Shown here piece after piece: positions 6,334-13,647 of a stretch of DNA of 25,016 nt. Below the pieces are notes generated by a model. The model ran no database searches. It was not told where the DNA came from and was given only the letters and a program-made list of their open reading frames with translations. Position numbers and translations under genes: made by a program. Each line of letters opens with the position of its first letter. Position 1 is the first letter of the stretch. Where the stretch lies: contig DRMK01000316.1 of NCBI GenBank assembly GCA_011322575.1, positions 1 through 25,016 of the forward strand, read 5' to 3'. This stretch comes from Gammaproteobacteria bacterium. GTDB taxonomy: Bacteria; Pseudomonadota; Gammaproteobacteria; Thiohalospirales; Thiohalospiraceae.

Positions 6334-8265
6334 TTGAACGACATCGTAAAAAACATTCTGCTGTGGGTGGTCATTGCGGTCATCCTGATGGCCGTATTCA
6401 ACAATTTTACCCCCCACCAGCAGGCGGCCCAGCCACTGGAGTACTCCCGCTTCATCTCCGACGTGCGTGACGGACGGGTGAAAAGGGTGATGATTGAGGG
6501 GCGCACCATTCGTGGCGTCACCACGGATGACAACACCTTTGTCACCTACAGCCCGGGCGACCCCGGCCTGATAGGAGATCTGCTCAACAACAACGTGGTA
6601 ATCGACGCACGGCCTCCCGAGCAGCAGTCGCTGCTGGTGCAGATCTTCATCTCCTGGTTCCCGATGCTGCTGCTGATAGCGGTCTGGATCTTCTTCATGC
6701 GCCAGATGCAGGGCGGCGCCGGGGGGCGTGGCGCCATGTCGTTCGGCAAGAGCCGGGCGCGCATGCTGGGCGAGAACCAGGTCAAGATCACATTCAACGA
6801 CGTGGCCGGCGCCGAGGAGGCCAAAGAGGACGTGGCGGAGCTGGTGGAGTTCCTGCGTGAACCGGCCAAGTTCCAGAAACTGGGCGGCAAGATCCCGCAG
6901 GGGGTATTGATGGTAGGGCCGCCTGGAACCGGCAAGACCCTGCTGGCCAAGGCCATCGCCGGTGAGGCCAAGGTGCCGTTCTTCACCATCTCCGGCTCCG
7001 ATTTCGTGGAGATGTTCGTGGGTGTGGGTGCATCGCGGGTGCGGGACATGTTCGAGCAGGCCAAGAAGCACGCCCCCTGCATCATCTTCATCGACGAGAT
7101 CGACGCGGTGGGCCGCCATCGTGGTGCCGGTCTCGGTGGCGGGCACGACGAGCGCGAGCAGACCCTCAACCAGCTGCTGGTGGAGATGGATGGCTTCGAG
7201 GGCAACGAGGGAGTAATCGTGATCGCCGCCACCAACCGTCCCGACGTGCTGGACCCGGCCCTGCTGCGCCCCGGCCGTTTTGATCGTCAGGTGGTGGTGC
7301 CGCTGCCGGATCTGCGCGGCCGGGAGCAGATTCTGAAGGTGCACATGCGCAAGGTGCCGGTAGCCGACGACGTGCAGGCATCGGTCATCGCGCGCGGCAC
7401 GCCTGGATTCTCCGGGGCGGATCTGGCCAACCTGGTCAATGAGGCGGCCCTGTTCGCGGCCCGTGCCGGAGAGCGCACCGTCTCCATGGCCGATTTCGAG
7501 AAGGCCAAGGACAAGATCATGATGGGCGCGGAGCGCAAGTCCATGGTGATGAGCGAGGAGGAGAAGAAGCTCACCGCCTACCACGAATCCGGCCATGCCA
7601 TCGTGGGGCGCCTGGTGCCGGAGCACGATCCGGTGCACAAGGTGACCATCATCCCGCGCGGCCGCGCCCTCGGGGTGACCATGTTCCTGCCCACCGAGGA
7701 TCGCTACAGCTACAGCAAGCAGCGCCTGGAGAGCCAGATCTGCAGCCTGTTTGGCGGCCGTATCGCGGAGGAGCTGGTGTTCGGTCCCGAGAAGGTGACC
7801 ACCGGCGCCTCCAACGACATCCAGCGCACCACCGAGATCGCCCGCAACATGGTGACCAAGTGGGGGCTGTCGGAGCGCCTTGGCCCGCTCACCTACAGCG
7901 AGGAGGAGGGGGAGGTGTTCCTCGGCCACTCGGTGACCCAGCACAAAAATGTCTCTGATGAGACCGCCCATATCATCGACGAGGAGATCCGCTCCATAAT
8001 CGACAGCAACTACCAGCGGGCGAAGGAGATCCTGACGGAAAACATGGACAAGCTGCATCTGATGGCCGACGCGCTGATTAAATACGAGACCATCGACGCG
8101 GCGCAGATCGACGATATCATGGCGGGCAAGCCACCTCGCCCTCCCAAGGACTGGGACGAACCGGAACCGCGCTCCGGTGATGGCAGCAGCGTCGCGGGCA
8201 GCAATCAGGAGAGCGGCGAGGAGAGCAAGAGTGGCACCATAGGCAAGCCAGCGGGCCAGCACTGA
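6334..8265 (+). CDS. ftsH: ATP-dependent zinc metalloprotease FtsH
   Basis: Membrane-anchored AAA+ protease that degrades misassembled membrane proteins and regulatory targets such as LpxC and sigma-32 in relatives. 643 residues: TM1 at about 8-25, a periplasmic domain, TM2 around 106-126 (SWFPMLLLIAVWIFFMRQM), AAA+ module with Walker A GPPGTGKT (195-202), Walker B IIFIDEID (250-257) and second-region-of-homology RPGRFDRQV. The protease domain has HESGH (417-421) and Asp495 as third zinc ligand, matching E. coli numbering. The second motif residue is Ser rather than the commoner Ala, a permitted HExxH variant. The start is TTG 6334, supported by GAGAGG (6322-6327) 6 nt upstream and by the normal N-terminus (MNDIVKNILLWVVIA). 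A 63-nt gap separates it from rlmE; folP begins 6 nt after its stop. Confidence 0.98.
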   Translation: MNDIVKNILLWVVIAVILMAVFNNFTPHQQAAQPLEYSRFISDVRDGRVKRVMIEGRTIRGVTTDDNTFVTYSPGDPGLIGDLLNNNVVIDARPPEQQSLLVQIFISWFPMLLLIAVWIFFMRQMQGGAGGRGAMSFGKSRARMLGENQVKITFNDVAGAEEAKEDVAELVEFLREPAKFQKLGGKIPQGVLMVGPPGTGKTLLAKAIAGEAKVPFFTISGSDFVEMFVGVGASRVRDMFEQAKKHAPCIIFIDEIDAVGRHRGAGLGGGHDEREQTLNQLLVEMDGFEGNEGVIVIAATNRPDVLDPALLRPGRFDRQVVVPLPDLRGREQILKVHMRKVPVADDVQASVIARGTPGFSGADLANLVNEAALFAARAGERTVSMADFEKAKDKIMMGAERKSMVMSEEEKKLTAYHESGHAIVGRLVPEHDPVHKVTIIPRGRALGVTMFLPTEDRYSYSKQRLESQICSLFGGRIAEELVFGPEKVTTGASNDIQRTTEIARNMVTKWGLSERLGPLTYSEEEGEVFLGHSVTQHKNVSDETAHIIDEEIRSIIDSNYQRAKEILTENMDKLHLMADALIKYETIDAAQIDDIMAGKPPRPPKDWDEPEPRSGDGSSVAGSNQESGEESKSGTIGKPAGQH

Positions 8266-8271
8266 TACCGC

Positions 8272-9120
8272 ATGGAGAGACGCCTGGAGTGTGCGGGCAG
8301 GGAGCTGGATCTCGCTCGGCCGCAGGTAATGGGGATTCTCAATGTCACTCCCGACTCATTTTCGGACGGGGGTGTTTTTTTTGCTCGTGACGCCGCCCTG
8401 GGCCGGGCGAGGGAGATGCACCGGGCCGGAGCCACCATCATTGACGTGGGCGGAGAATCCACGCGGCCGGGCGCCGCTCCGGTAGAGCTGCAGCAGGAGC
8501 TGGATCGGGTGATCCCGGTAATCGAGGCGCTGCGTGGGGAGCTGCCGGCCGTCATATCCGTGGACACCAGCAAACCGGAGGTGATGCGGGAAGCGGTGCG
8601 CGCCGGGGCGGGAATGATCAACGACGTATATGCCCTGCGCCGGCCGGGCGCGCTGGAGGCCGCGGCTGCGGCCGGGGTACCGGTCTGCCTGATGCACATG
8701 CAGGGGGAGCCCCGCACCATGCAGCAGCGCCCCTGTTACCGGAATGTAGTGGAAGAGGTGGGCCGCTTTCTGCGGGAACGCATCGAGAGCTGTCGGGCGG
8801 CGGGGATCGCTCCCGGCCAGCTGTTGATAGATCCCGGCTTTGGTTTTGGCAAGAGTCTGCAGCATAATCTCCAGTTGCTGCAGGGGTTGCCCCGGCTGGC
8901 CGATATGGGATATCCAGTACTGGTGGGGCTGTCGCGCAAATCCATGCTGGGTGCGCTGTTGGGAGAGCGGCCGGTGGACGGAAGGCTGTACGGTGGTCTC
9001 GCTGCCGCCACCCTGGCGGTGTGGCTGGGGGCCTCCATCGTCCGGGTGCACGACGTTGGGCCTGTTGTCGACGCGCTGAAGATAACAGCGGCGCTGCAGC
9101 AGGTTCAGCCTGCAGAGTAA
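8272..9120 (+). CDS. folP: dihydropteroate synthase
   Basis: Condenses 6-hydroxymethyl-dihydropterin pyrophosphate with p-aminobenzoate to give dihydropteroate, the sulfonamide-sensitive step of folate synthesis. The 282 residues form a TIM barrel with both family signatures: MGILNVTPDSFSDGG near residue 22 and IIDVGGESTRPGA near 55. DTSKPEVM, INDVYAL, LLIDPGFGFGKSLQHN, LVGLSRKSML and the C-terminal VRVHDV (pyrophosphate-binding end) follow. No residue looks abnormal. The ATG lies 6 nt after the ftsH stop. The ftsH-folP-glmM order is conserved in gammaproteobacteria, so co-transcription with both neighbours is likely. Confidence 0.97.
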   Translation: MERRLECAGRELDLARPQVMGILNVTPDSFSDGGVFFARDAALGRAREMHRAGATIIDVGGESTRPGAAPVELQQELDRVIPVIEALRGELPAVISVDTSKPEVMREAVRAGAGMINDVYALRRPGALEAAAAAGVPVCLMHMQGEPRTMQQRPCYRNVVEEVGRFLRERIESCRAAGIAPGQLLIDPGFGFGKSLQHNLQLLQGLPRLADMGYPVLVGLSRKSMLGALLGERPVDGRLYGGLAAATLAVWLGASIVRVHDVGPVVDALKITAALQQVQPAE

Positions 9121-9152
9121 CCGACCATAATCAGAGGGGAAGGGGAAGGAGT

Positions 9153-10523
9153 ATGACGAGACGATATTTCGGCACCGACGGGATCCGTGGTCAGGTAGGC
9201 ACCAGCCCCATCACGCCCGAGTTCGTGCTGCATCTGGGCTGGGCGGTGGGCCACGTGCTGGCTGGTCACGGAGGGCGTGGCAAGGTGGTGATCGGCAAGG
9301 ACACACGGCTCTCCGGCTACATGTTCGAATCCGCCCTGCAGGCCGGGCTGTCCGCCGCCGGGGTGGATATCCGCCTGCTGGGCCCCATGCCGACACCGGG
9401 GATCGCCTATCTTACCCGCACCATGCGCGCCGACGCCGGGATCGTGATCAGCGCGTCGCACAACCCATACCATGACAACGGCATCAAGTTCTTCTCGCGG
9501 CTCGGTTTCAAGCTGCCGGACGAAACCGAGCGGGAGATCGAACGGTTTCTGGATCATCCGGTAAGCTGCGTGGAGTCCGGCAAGCTGGGCCGCGCGGTGC
9601 GCGTCAATGATGCCGCCGGCCGTTATATCGAGTTCTGCAAGAGCACCGTGCCACCGGGCCTCGAACTGGGCGGGATGCGCCTGGTGGTGGATTGCGCCAA
9701 CGGCGCCACCTATGACGTGGCCCCCAAAGTGTTCCGCGAGCTGGGAGCCGATGTAATCTCCATAGGCGCCGATCCGGACGGCGTGAACATCAACTTTGAA
9801 TGTGGCTCCACCAGCCCGGCGACGCTGCAGCGGGCGGTCATCGAGCACGATGCCGAGCTGGGGATCGCCTTGGACGGCGACGGGGATCGGCTCATCATGG
9901 TGGATCACAAGGGCGAGGTGGTGGACGGCGACGAGCTGCTGTTCGTAATAGCCCGGGATCGGCAGAGCAACGGCCATCGCAACGGAGGCGCCTATGGTGG
10001 GGGAGTGGTGGGTACCGTAATGAGCAACCTGGGGCTGGAACTGGCCTTCAAGGATGCAGGGATCCCCTTCCGGCGCGCGGCGGTGGGGGACCGCTATGTG
10101 AGCGAACTGATGACCCAGGAGGGGTGGATTCTGGGGGGTGAATCCTCCGGCCACATCATCTGCCGTGACTGCACCACCACGGGCGACGGCATCATCTCGG
10201 CGTTGCAGGTATTGTCCGCCATGGTCAACAGCGGCCAGACGCTCTACACCCTGAAGCGGGGCATGACCAAGTTTCCCCAAACCATGATCAACGTGCGCCT
10301 GGAGAAGCGTTTCCTGCCGGAGGAGTCGGAGCTGGTACAGAACGCGGTGCGTGATGTGGAAAGCCAGATGGCGGGCCGCGGCCGGGTGCTGCTGCGCCCC
10401 TCCGGCACCGAACCGGTGATCCGGGTGATGGTGGAGGGGGACGACGCCCCCCAGGTGGAGACCCTGGCAAAACAGCTCGCCGAGATCGTGGCGCAGGCGG
10501 CCGAGGCCGCAGAGGGCGGTTGA
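9153..10523 (+). CDS. glmM: phosphoglucosamine mutase
   Basis: Interconverts glucosamine-6-phosphate and glucosamine-1-phosphate on the way to UDP-GlcNAc, for peptidoglycan and lipopolysaccharide. 456 residues. Visible are YFGTDGIRG at the N-terminus, the phosphoserine loop SASHNP with catalytic Ser102, the metal loop DGDGDR (Asp241, Asp243, Asp245, same numbers as E. coli), the sugar-binding GGESSGH and the phosphate-binding RPSGTEPVIRVMVE. The frame is open 132 nt further upstream into folP, but ATG 9153 is chosen because a strong GGGGAAGGAG (9141-9150 region) precedes it and the protein then begins at the family N-terminus. Confidence 0.98.
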   Translation: MTRRYFGTDGIRGQVGTSPITPEFVLHLGWAVGHVLAGHGGRGKVVIGKDTRLSGYMFESALQAGLSAAGVDIRLLGPMPTPGIAYLTRTMRADAGIVISASHNPYHDNGIKFFSRLGFKLPDETEREIERFLDHPVSCVESGKLGRAVRVNDAAGRYIEFCKSTVPPGLELGGMRLVVDCANGATYDVAPKVFRELGADVISIGADPDGVNINFECGSTSPATLQRAVIEHDAELGIALDGDGDRLIMVDHKGEVVDGDELLFVIARDRQSNGHRNGGAYGGGVVGTVMSNLGLELAFKDAGIPFRRAAVGDRYVSELMTQEGWILGGESSGHIICRDCTTTGDGIISALQVLSAMVNSGQTLYTLKRGMTKFPQTMINVRLEKRFLPEESELVQNAVRDVESQMAGRGRVLLRPSGTEPVIRVMVEGDDAPQVETLAKQLAEIVAQAAEAAEGG

Positions 10524-10583
10524 TTTTCTCCCAGCGCGGCGGTAAGCTTTCCCGACTTTTCATCGTGAAACAGGGGAGAGCGG

Positions 10584-11336
10584 ATGCGTCAGCCACTGGT
10601 TGCCGGGAACTGGAAAATGAACGGTTCCGCCAGGAGTATCGAGCTGCTTCTGGACGGAATCAAGGGATCGCTCGCCAGCGTGGGCCGGGCGGAGGTGGCG
10701 GTATGCCCCCCCTACGTCTATATCCCCATGGTGGCGGAGCTGCTGCAGGATACGGAGGTGGCGCTGGGATCCCAGAACCTCAGTCAGCACCAGAGCGGCG
10801 CCTATACCGGGGAGATTGCCGCCTCCATGCTGCTGGATTTCGGTTGCAGATACGCCATCGTTGGCCACTCCGAGCGCCGCACCCTGTACGGTGAGGACGA
10901 CGCGCTGGTAGCGGCCAAGTACGCCGCGGCCCGTGCCGCCGGGCTGCGGCCCATCCTGTGTGTGGGCGAGATTCTCGAGGAGCGCGAGCAGGGAGTCACC
11001 GAGGATGTGGTGGCGCGCCAGCTGGATGCAGTCATCGAGCTGGAGGGGATCGAGGCGCTCGCCGACGGGGTGATTGCCTATGAGCCGGTGTGGGCCATCG
11101 GTACCGGCAAGACCGCCTCTCCCCAGCAGGCCCAGGATGTCCATGCGTTTATCCGCCAGCGCATAGCGTCCCGTAGTGGCGCGGTGGCGGAGCAGGTGCG
11201 CATTCTGTACGGTGGCAGCGTCAAGGCGGCCAATGCCGCTGATCTGTTTGCCATGCCGGATATCGACGGCGGCCTGATTGGTGGCGCATCCTTGGACGCC
11301 GGCGAGTTCATCGCCATCTGCCAGGCGGCTCCTTGA
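10584..11336 (+). CDS. tpiA: triosephosphate isomerase
   Basis: Interconverts dihydroxyacetone phosphate and glyceraldehyde-3-phosphate in glycolysis, gluconeogenesis and the Calvin cycle. 250 residues, usual length. GNWKMNG at the N-terminus supplies the catalytic Asn9 and Lys11; His95 lies in IVGHSERR and Glu167 in AYEPVWAIGTGK, which leads into the mobile loop. ILYGGSVKAAN and DGGLIGGASL form the phosphate-binding end. ATG 10584 follows AGGGGAG at good spacing. A gap of 60 nt separates it from glmM and 27 nt from secG, so one transcript is likely. Confidence 0.98.
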   Translation: MRQPLVAGNWKMNGSARSIELLLDGIKGSLASVGRAEVAVCPPYVYIPMVAELLQDTEVALGSQNLSQHQSGAYTGEIAASMLLDFGCRYAIVGHSERRTLYGEDDALVAAKYAAARAAGLRPILCVGEILEEREQGVTEDVVARQLDAVIELEGIEALADGVIAYEPVWAIGTGKTASPQQAQDVHAFIRQRIASRSGAVAEQVRILYGGSVKAANAADLFAMPDIDGGLIGGASLDAGEFIAICQAAP

Positions 11337-11363
11337 GCGCGCCCGGCAAACGGATTTCCGATC

Positions 11364-11783
11364 ATGCAGACCATCGTTCTCGCGCTCCACATCATTATCG
11401 CCGCGGCCTTGATCGTCCTTGTTCTGTTGCAGGCCGGTAAGGGCGCGGAGATGGGAGCCGCGTTCGGAGCCGGTGCGTCGGGTACCGTTTTTGGCGCCCG
11501 TGGCTCGGCCTCGTTTCTGTCCCGTACAACCGCCATCCTGGCGGCGGCCTTTTTCGCCACCAGCCTGGTTCTGGCCTATATGTCGGGGCAAACGGTAGTG
11601 CGCAAGAGCGTGACCGAGGAGTTTGCCGTGCCGGCACCCGCCGAAACCGGCCAGCCGGAGTCCGTACCGGCCGCCCCGGACCTGCCCGCCGTACCGGTGG
11701 CTCCCTCTGCCGCAGAGGGGGATGTGCCGTCGGTATCGCCGCCGGAAAAAACGGGCGGGGCTGCCACGCAGAAACAGGAGTAA
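11364..11783 (+). CDS. secG: protein-export membrane protein SecG
   Basis: Small accessory subunit of the SecYEG translocon that helps SecA-driven insertion and secretion. 139 residues: TM1 at about 4-22 (IVLALHIIIAAALIVLVLL), the family's cytoplasmic loop QAGKGAEMGAAFGAGASGT (23-41) and SASFLSR, TM2 at about 53-71, then a Pro, Ala and Glu rich tail of some 65 residues. Such low-complexity tails are common in proteobacterial SecG. The position between tpiA and tRNA-Leu is the standard one. It is the last protein gene before the tRNA, and a palindrome begins 8 nt after its stop. Confidence 0.95.
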   Translation: MQTIVLALHIIIAAALIVLVLLQAGKGAEMGAAFGAGASGTVFGARGSASFLSRTTAILAAAFFATSLVLAYMSGQTVVRKSVTEEFAVPAPAETGQPESVPAAPDLPAVPVAPSAAEGDVPSVSPPEKTGGAATQKQE

Positions 11784-11790
11784 CCATATT

Positions 11791-11891
11791 CCAAGACAAT
11801 CGGTGGCACAAAGCCTCAATCGGCGGCTGACCGTCCAGACGCCCGCCCGCGGGGAGCGCTCTGAACGAGTCTTTGCCATCCATTGTCTTGG
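11791..11891. repeat. 101-bp imperfect palindrome between secG and tRNA-Leu
   Basis: CCAAGACAAT (11791-11800) is perfectly inverted at 11882-11891. Pairing continues inwards with TGGCA/TGCCA, then AA/TT and CTC/GAG interrupted by single mismatches or bulges, giving arms 11791-11817 and 11867-11891 with about 20 paired positions. The 49-nt loop (11818-11866) is very GC-rich and can fold further (CCCGCGGGG). TAACC flanks the structure at 11781-11785 and 11892-11896, which may be chance since the first copy is the secG stop region. It could be a processing signal ahead of the tRNA, a structured RNA, a transcription attenuator or a small repeat element. No poly-T tract follows, so it is not a typical terminator. 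Confidence 0.7.
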
Positions 11892-11902
11892 TAACCCTCC
11901 GT

Positions 11903-11987
11903 GCGGATGTGGTGGAACTGGTAGACACGCCGTCTTGAGGGGGCGGTGGCGCAAGCCGTGCCGGTTCGATTCCGGCCATCCGCACCA
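11903..11987 (+). tRNA. tRNA-Leu, anticodon GAG
   Basis: A full cloverleaf of class II type with encoded CCA. The acceptor stem is GCGGATG (11903-11909) with CATCCGC (11977-11983), then discriminator A and CCA at 11985-11987. The D arm has the Leu-type GGTGGAACTGGTAGACAC. The anticodon stem CCGTC/GGCGG encloses the loop TTGAGGG, giving anticodon GAG, which reads CUC and CUU. There is a long variable arm GGCGCAAGCC and T arm GCCGG-TTCGATT-CCGGC. The location between secG and nuoA is known from related gammaproteobacteria. It probably shares the secG transcript. Confidence 0.97.
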
Positions 11988-11992
11988 TAGTC

Positions 11993-12053
11993 TGCCTGTA
12001 GTAGCGGGATCCGGAACGGCTCGCTACGCACAGCGCATTAACACAATTTTTTT
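11993..12053 (+). terminator. putative transcription terminator after tRNA-Leu
   Basis: A stem of GTAGCG (12001-12006) with CGCTAC (12022-12027) is extended outwards by TGT/ACA and TGC/GCA across small internal loops, spanning 11993-12037. A run of seven T (12047-12053) follows 9 nt later. The distance to the T run is longer than in a textbook intrinsic terminator, and the T run can itself pair within CACAA...TTGTG, so the call is moderate. The location, 6 nt after the tRNA and about 40 nt before the nuo promoter, is where one would be expected. Confidence 0.45.
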
Positions 12054-12065
12054 GTGGAAATATTG

Positions 12066-12085
12066 GGCGGCTCCTGTTCGCCGCC
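12066..12085 (+). other. GC-rich hairpin just upstream of the nuo promoter
   Basis: GGCGGC (12066-12071) and GCCGCC (12080-12085) form a perfect 6-bp stem with an 8-nt loop, ending 8 nt before the -35 box of the nuo promoter. It may be part of the upstream termination region or an operator-like inverted repeat; the sequence alone does not decide. Confidence 0.4.
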
Positions 12086-12093
12086 GGAAAGGG

Positions 12094-12121
12094 TTGACAT
12101 CCAGTTTGCCCATGGAATAGG
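12094..12121 (+). promoter_or_regulatory. putative sigma-70 promoter of the nuo operon
   Basis: TTGACA (12094-12099) is a perfect -35 consensus. With a 16-nt spacer the -10 candidate is AATAGG (12116-12121), weak by itself but preceded by TG (12113-12114) in the extended -10 position. Transcription would start near 12128, giving a leader of about 54 nt before nuoA. The site lies in the only sizeable untranslated gap upstream of the operon. Confidence 0.55.
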
Positions 12122-12181
12122 CTTTTGAACCACTACAGATTCTTTCCAGAGAAATAACAAGACTAGGGAACTCCACAAGCC

Positions 12182-12538
12182 GTGCTCGAAAACTACTTTC
12201 CCATCCTGGTGTTTCTGGCCATCGGATTTTTGCTGGGTGGGATAATGATCGGGCTGGGTCTGGTGCTGGCGCCGCGGCGTCCCGACGAAGAGAAACTCTC
12301 CGCCTACGAATGCGGCTTCGAACCGTTCGAAGACAGCCGCATGAAGTTCGATGTGCGCTACTATCTGGTTGCCATCCTGTTCATCATTTTCGATCTCGAG
12401 ATCGCGTTTCTGTTTCCCTGGGGTGTGGTGCTGGGAGAGATCGGGATGTTCGGTTTCGTCGCCATGGTGCTGTTTCTGGGGATCCTGGTAATCGGGTTTG
12501 CCTATGAGTGGATGAAGGGGGCACTGGAGTGGGAATAG
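12182..12538 (+). CDS. nuoA: NADH-quinone oxidoreductase subunit A
   Basis: First gene of the complex I operon; a membrane subunit near the quinone site at the junction of the peripheral and membrane arms. 118 residues with three hydrophobic helices. Family marks are YECGFEP in the TM1-TM2 loop, SRMKFDVRYYLVAILFIIFD and the acidic FDLEIAFLFPW. The start is GTG 12182; AGGGA at 12165-12169 is about 12 nt away, rather far, so initiation may be modest. Its last codons overlap the nuoB start by 10 nt. Confidence 0.96.
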   Translation: MLENYFPILVFLAIGFLLGGIMIGLGLVLAPRRPDEEKLSAYECGFEPFEDSRMKFDVRYYLVAILFIIFDLEIAFLFPWGVVLGEIGMFGFVAMVLFLGILVIGFAYEWMKGALEWE

Positions 12539-13011
12539 AAGGCGTCTTGCGTGAAGGGGTGGTGACCACTTCCGCCGACCAGCTCATCAACTGGGCGCGT
12601 ACCGGCTCCCTTTGGCCGATGACCTTTGGCCTGGCCTGCTGCGCGGTGGAGATGATGCAGGCGGGCGCCTCCCGCTACGATCTGGATCGCTTCGGCATGC
12701 TGTTCCGCCCCAGTCCGCGCCAGTCCGACGTGATGATCGTGGCCGGCACCCTGATCAACAAGATGGCCCCGGCGCTGCGCAAGGTCTATGACCAGATGGC
12801 CGAGCCGCGCTGGGTGATCTCCATGGGTTCCTGCGCCAATGGTGGCGGCTACTACCACTACTCCTACTCCGTGGTGCGCGGTTGCGACCGGGTGGTTCCC
12901 GTGGACATCTACGTGCCGGGCTGCCCGCCCACCGCGGAGGCGCTGCTGTACGGTATCATGCAGCTGCGCAACAAGATCCGCCGTACCAATACCATAGCCC
13001 GTAGCGAGTGA
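12529..13011 (+). CDS. nuoB: NADH-quinone oxidoreductase subunit B
   Basis: Carries the terminal [4Fe-4S] cluster N2 that hands electrons to quinone. 160 residues from GTG 12529. The ligands are the tandem Cys37-Cys38 (GLACCAVEM), Cys102 (GSCANGGG) and Cys132 (PGCPPT), all present. The frame is open 21 nt further upstream, but GTG 12529 gives the family N-terminus MGIEGVL and has AAGGGGG at 7-8 nt. The start overlaps the nuoA stop (GTGGGAATAG), which suggests translational coupling. Confidence 0.97.
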   Translation: MGIEGVLREGVVTTSADQLINWARTGSLWPMTFGLACCAVEMMQAGASRYDLDRFGMLFRPSPRQSDVMIVAGTLINKMAPALRKVYDQMAEPRWVISMGSCANGGGYYHYSYSVVRGCDRVVPVDIYVPGCPPTAEALLYGIMQLRNKIRRTNTIARSE

Positions 13012-13020
13012 GCCTGCCAG

Positions 13021-13647
13021 ATGACCGAAGCCGCCCAGAGAGTTGCTGAACTGATCCAGACCCGGTTCGGGAAGATCGGAGGCAGCAGCAAGGTGGCGCT
13101 GGGCGAGGTTACCCTGGAGATCCCGCGCGAGCGGTTGCTGGAGGTGTGCGAGGCGCTGCGTGACGAGGCGGATTTCGCCTTCGAGGAGCTGATCGATCTC
13201 TGCGCCGTGGACTACTCCGCTTATGGTGACGGAGCCTGGCAGGGGCCGCGTTTTGCGGTGGTCTATCATCTGCTTTCGGTGACCAACAACCAGCGCCTGC
13301 GGCTGCGGGTGTTTCTAGATGACGAGCGGCCGCAGCTGGACTCGGTGGTGGGGATCTGGGCGGCGGCCAACTGGTTCGAGCGCGAGGCGTTCGATCTGTT
13401 CGGGGTGCTGTTCGAGGGCCATCCCGACCTGCGCCGCATCCTCACCGACTACGGCTTCATCGGCCATCCGTTCCGCAAGGACTTCCCGCTCAGCGGCAAC
13501 GTGGAGATGTACTACGACGAACAGAAGGGGCGCGTGGTCTATCGTCCGGTTACCGTGGAGCCGCGCATCAACATCCCGCGCGTGATCCGCCACGATCAGC
13601 GCTATGCGGGGCTGGCCGCGAACGAAGGGGAGAACGGCGATGCCTGA
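13021..13647 (+). CDS. nuoC: NADH-quinone oxidoreductase subunit C
   Basis: 30-kDa peripheral-arm subunit of complex I with no cofactor of its own, packed against NuoD and NuoB. 208 residues. The signature is EREAFDLFGVLFEGHPDLRR, followed by ILTDYGF, HPFRKDFPLSG and a C-terminal VVYRPVTVEPR. It is a separate gene here, not fused to nuoD as in E. coli. It starts 9 nt after nuoB without an obvious Shine-Dalgarno and overlaps nuoD by 8 nt. Confidence 0.97.
   Translation: MTEAAQRVAELIQTRFGKIGGSSKVALGEVTLEIPRERLLEVCEALRDEADFAFEELIDLCAVDYSAYGDGAWQGPRFAVVYHLLSVTNNQRLRLRVFLDDERPQLDSVVGIWAAANWFEREAFDLFGVLFEGHPDLRRILTDYGFIGHPFRKDFPLSGNVEMYYDEQKGRVVYRPVTVEPRINIPRVIRHDQRYAGLAANEGENGDA

Noticed and set aside
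7582..7596. HESGH in place of HEAGH in FtsH as a possible inactive protease
   Set aside because: The HExxH zinc motif is intact and the third ligand Asp495 is present; Ser at that position is a tolerated variant.
5461..8262. A 933-codon open frame on the minus strand opposite rlmE and ftsH
   Set aside because: It is antisense to two certain genes, its His, Gln and Arg rich composition is typical of the reverse frame of GC-rich coding DNA, and it shows no domain motifs or ribosome binding site.
11395..12120. Open frames that read across secG, the palindrome and tRNA-Leu
   Set aside because: They overlap a clear tRNA gene and secG in other frames; translated tRNA sequence is a common annotation artefact.
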